A stretch of DNA of 6,326 nucleotides from Lachnospiraceae bacterium (GTDB lineage: Bacteria; Bacillota; Clostridia; Lachnospirales; Lachnospiraceae). The position numbers and the translations under genes are program-made. Location of the stretch: assembly GCA_017473665.1 (NCBI GenBank), contig JAFUKK010000255.1, positions 1 through 6,326 on the forward strand, given 5' to 3'. Of the stretch, positions 5,498 to 6,326 are shown in pieces; positions within the stretch are counted from its first letter, which is position 1; the number at the start of each line of letters is the position of its first letter. Under the pieces are notes generated by a model that worked only from the letters and a program-made list of their open reading frames with translations, had not been told where the DNA came from and searched no databases.

Positions 5498-6326
5498 TTA
5501 CATCAATTCATTTTTTAACTGTAAAATTCTTTCTTCAATCTCTTTTATTACCACCTTAAACTCTTCATCTGATTTTCCTGTAGGGTCTTCCAATCCCCAA
5601 TTATCATCAAATACTCCGTCAATAAAAGGACACCCAACATTACATCCCATAGAAATTGCCATATCCGGATTTGGAATATCTGTTATCAATTTTGAATACT
5701 GTGTTTGTTCCATATCAATCCCATACATTTCCTTCATAAAACGGACCGCATCCTGATTGATTTGGGGCTTGGTCTCTGTTCCTGCCGAATACGCTTCAAA
5801 AACATCTGATGCAAAATATTTTCCCAATGCCTCTGCAATCTGGCTACGACATGAATTATGTACGCATATAAATGCCACTTTTTTCTTGGTATTTTTATAA
5901 AACGGACATTTTCCTTTGATACATTGTTCGTTCTTCTCACTAAAACGACATTCGATGTTACTCTCTTCTAATTCTACATCATAATTCTTATTTACATATT
6001 GGATTGCTTTTTGAAAGCTCAAAAATGCATCTCGTTTACAACATCTCGGTCCTCCTACTTGTGACAGACTATGTAATGCCTTAGAGGTAAATTCCATATG
6101 TTTTCCCCATGTATCATCAGAACTTAACGGACCCGTTCCATCAATAATCGAAAGTGCTGCACCCATAGAACTTACTGCACCACAAATGCCCCACATACCA
6201 CACGTTGCTCCCGGCATTTGTAATCCCCTTTTCATTAGTTCATTTAAACTTGTTTGCAGGTCAATTTGTCCACCTGCGTTATAAAAAGCAGTTAAAAGTG
6301 CTGCTCCATCCAGCACATGATGTTCC
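5498..6326 (-). CDS. DUF5714-type cysteine-rich domain fused to arsenate reductase (N-terminus beyond window)
   Basis: One frame runs from the window edge to TAA at 5498-5500. Numbering is from the valine (GTG) codon at 6316, which is internal: the frame continues upstream as Glu-His-His, so the true start lies outside. Residues 1 to about 140 resemble DUF5714, with PGATCGMWGICGA (35-47), a SIIDGTGPLSSDDTW block (56-70) and GGPRCCKR (88-95), then C123, C132 and C137; so many cysteines suggest metal or Fe-S binding (inference). Residues 146-272 form a low-molecular-weight phosphatase-fold arsenate reductase of the ArsC/ArsI-type family. They carry the P-loop CVHNSCRS (151-158, nucleophile C151), MGCNVGCP with C225 and C229 as likely relay cysteines, and WGLEDPTGK (240-248) with the general-acid Asp of the DP motif. 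It should reduce arsenate to arsenite. No methionine lies near the domain junction (none between M74 and M194), so the two parts are a single fusion. Codon use is visibly more A+T-rich than valS. Neighbouring ars genes, if any, would lie upstream. Confidence 0.88.
   Translation of the reverse strand, partial: EHHVLDGAALLTAFYNAGGQIDLQTSLNELMKRGLQMPGATCGMWGICGAVSSMGAALSIIDGTGPLSSDDTWGKHMEFTSKALHSLSQVGGPRCCKRDAFLSFQKAIQYVNKNYDVELEESNIECRFSEKNEQCIKGKCPFYKNTKKKVAFICVHNSCRSQIAEALGKYFASDVFEAYSAGTETKPQINQDAVRFMKEMYGIDMEQTQYSKLITDIPNPDMAISMGCNVGCPFIDGVFDDNWGLEDPTGKSDEEFKVVIKEIEERILQLKNELM

Noticed and set aside
5734..5940. Minus-strand frame of 68 codons inside the ArsC fusion
   Set aside because: It overlaps the ArsC P-loop region in another phase and shows no features of its own.

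Overview
The window looks like chromosomal DNA from a Clostridia-type Firmicute, most likely a gut Lachnospiraceae relative. The evidence is a T-box leader on an aminoacyl-tRNA synthetase gene, strong AGGAGG-type ribosome binding sites, GTG starts, a clostridial AraC-type regulator and a DUF5714/ArsC protein. Base composition is moderate on the left and visibly more A+T-rich at the right end. The species assignment is inference.

Layout. (1) Positions 1-1380, minus: the first 460 codons of valyl-tRNA synthetase (valS), cut by the window edge just before the region that leads to KMSKS. (2) Positions 1381-1778: a complete regulatory block for valS, with a TTGACA promoter, a T-box leader with stem I, a likely GTA valine specifier, the conserved GGTGGTACCGCG element, and a terminator with a perfect 14-bp stem. 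(3) Positions 1797-3941, minus: a 714-residue membrane protein that joins an acyltransferase-3 domain to a C-terminal alpha/beta-hydrolase fold. The hydrolase part seems to have lost its nucleophile serine and its histidine. (4) Positions 4070-4828, plus: an AraC-family regulator divergent from the acyltransferase gene across 128 bp. (5) Positions 5290-4850, minus: two tiny genes, a 55-residue membrane protein and a 78-residue four-cysteine zinc-ribbon protein. (6) Positions 5305-5497: a gene-free A+T-rich gap with a promoter candidate and small repeats. (7) Positions 5498-6326, minus: a fusion of a cysteine-rich DUF5714-type domain with an arsenate reductase of the low-molecular-weight phosphatase fold, open at its N-terminus at the window edge.

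How the genes relate. The valS block is self-contained: uncharged tRNA-Val should favour the antiterminator and allow synthesis of ValRS. The acyltransferase/hydrolase gene and the divergent AraC gene form a plausible regulator-target pair for modifying a surface or exported molecule; the substrate cannot be read from sequence. The ArsC fusion suggests arsenic detoxification, probably with partners upstream of it outside the window. The most unusual elements are the degenerate hydrolase fused to an acyltransferase, the DUF5714-ArsC fusion, and the small two-gene unit between 4850 and 5290.
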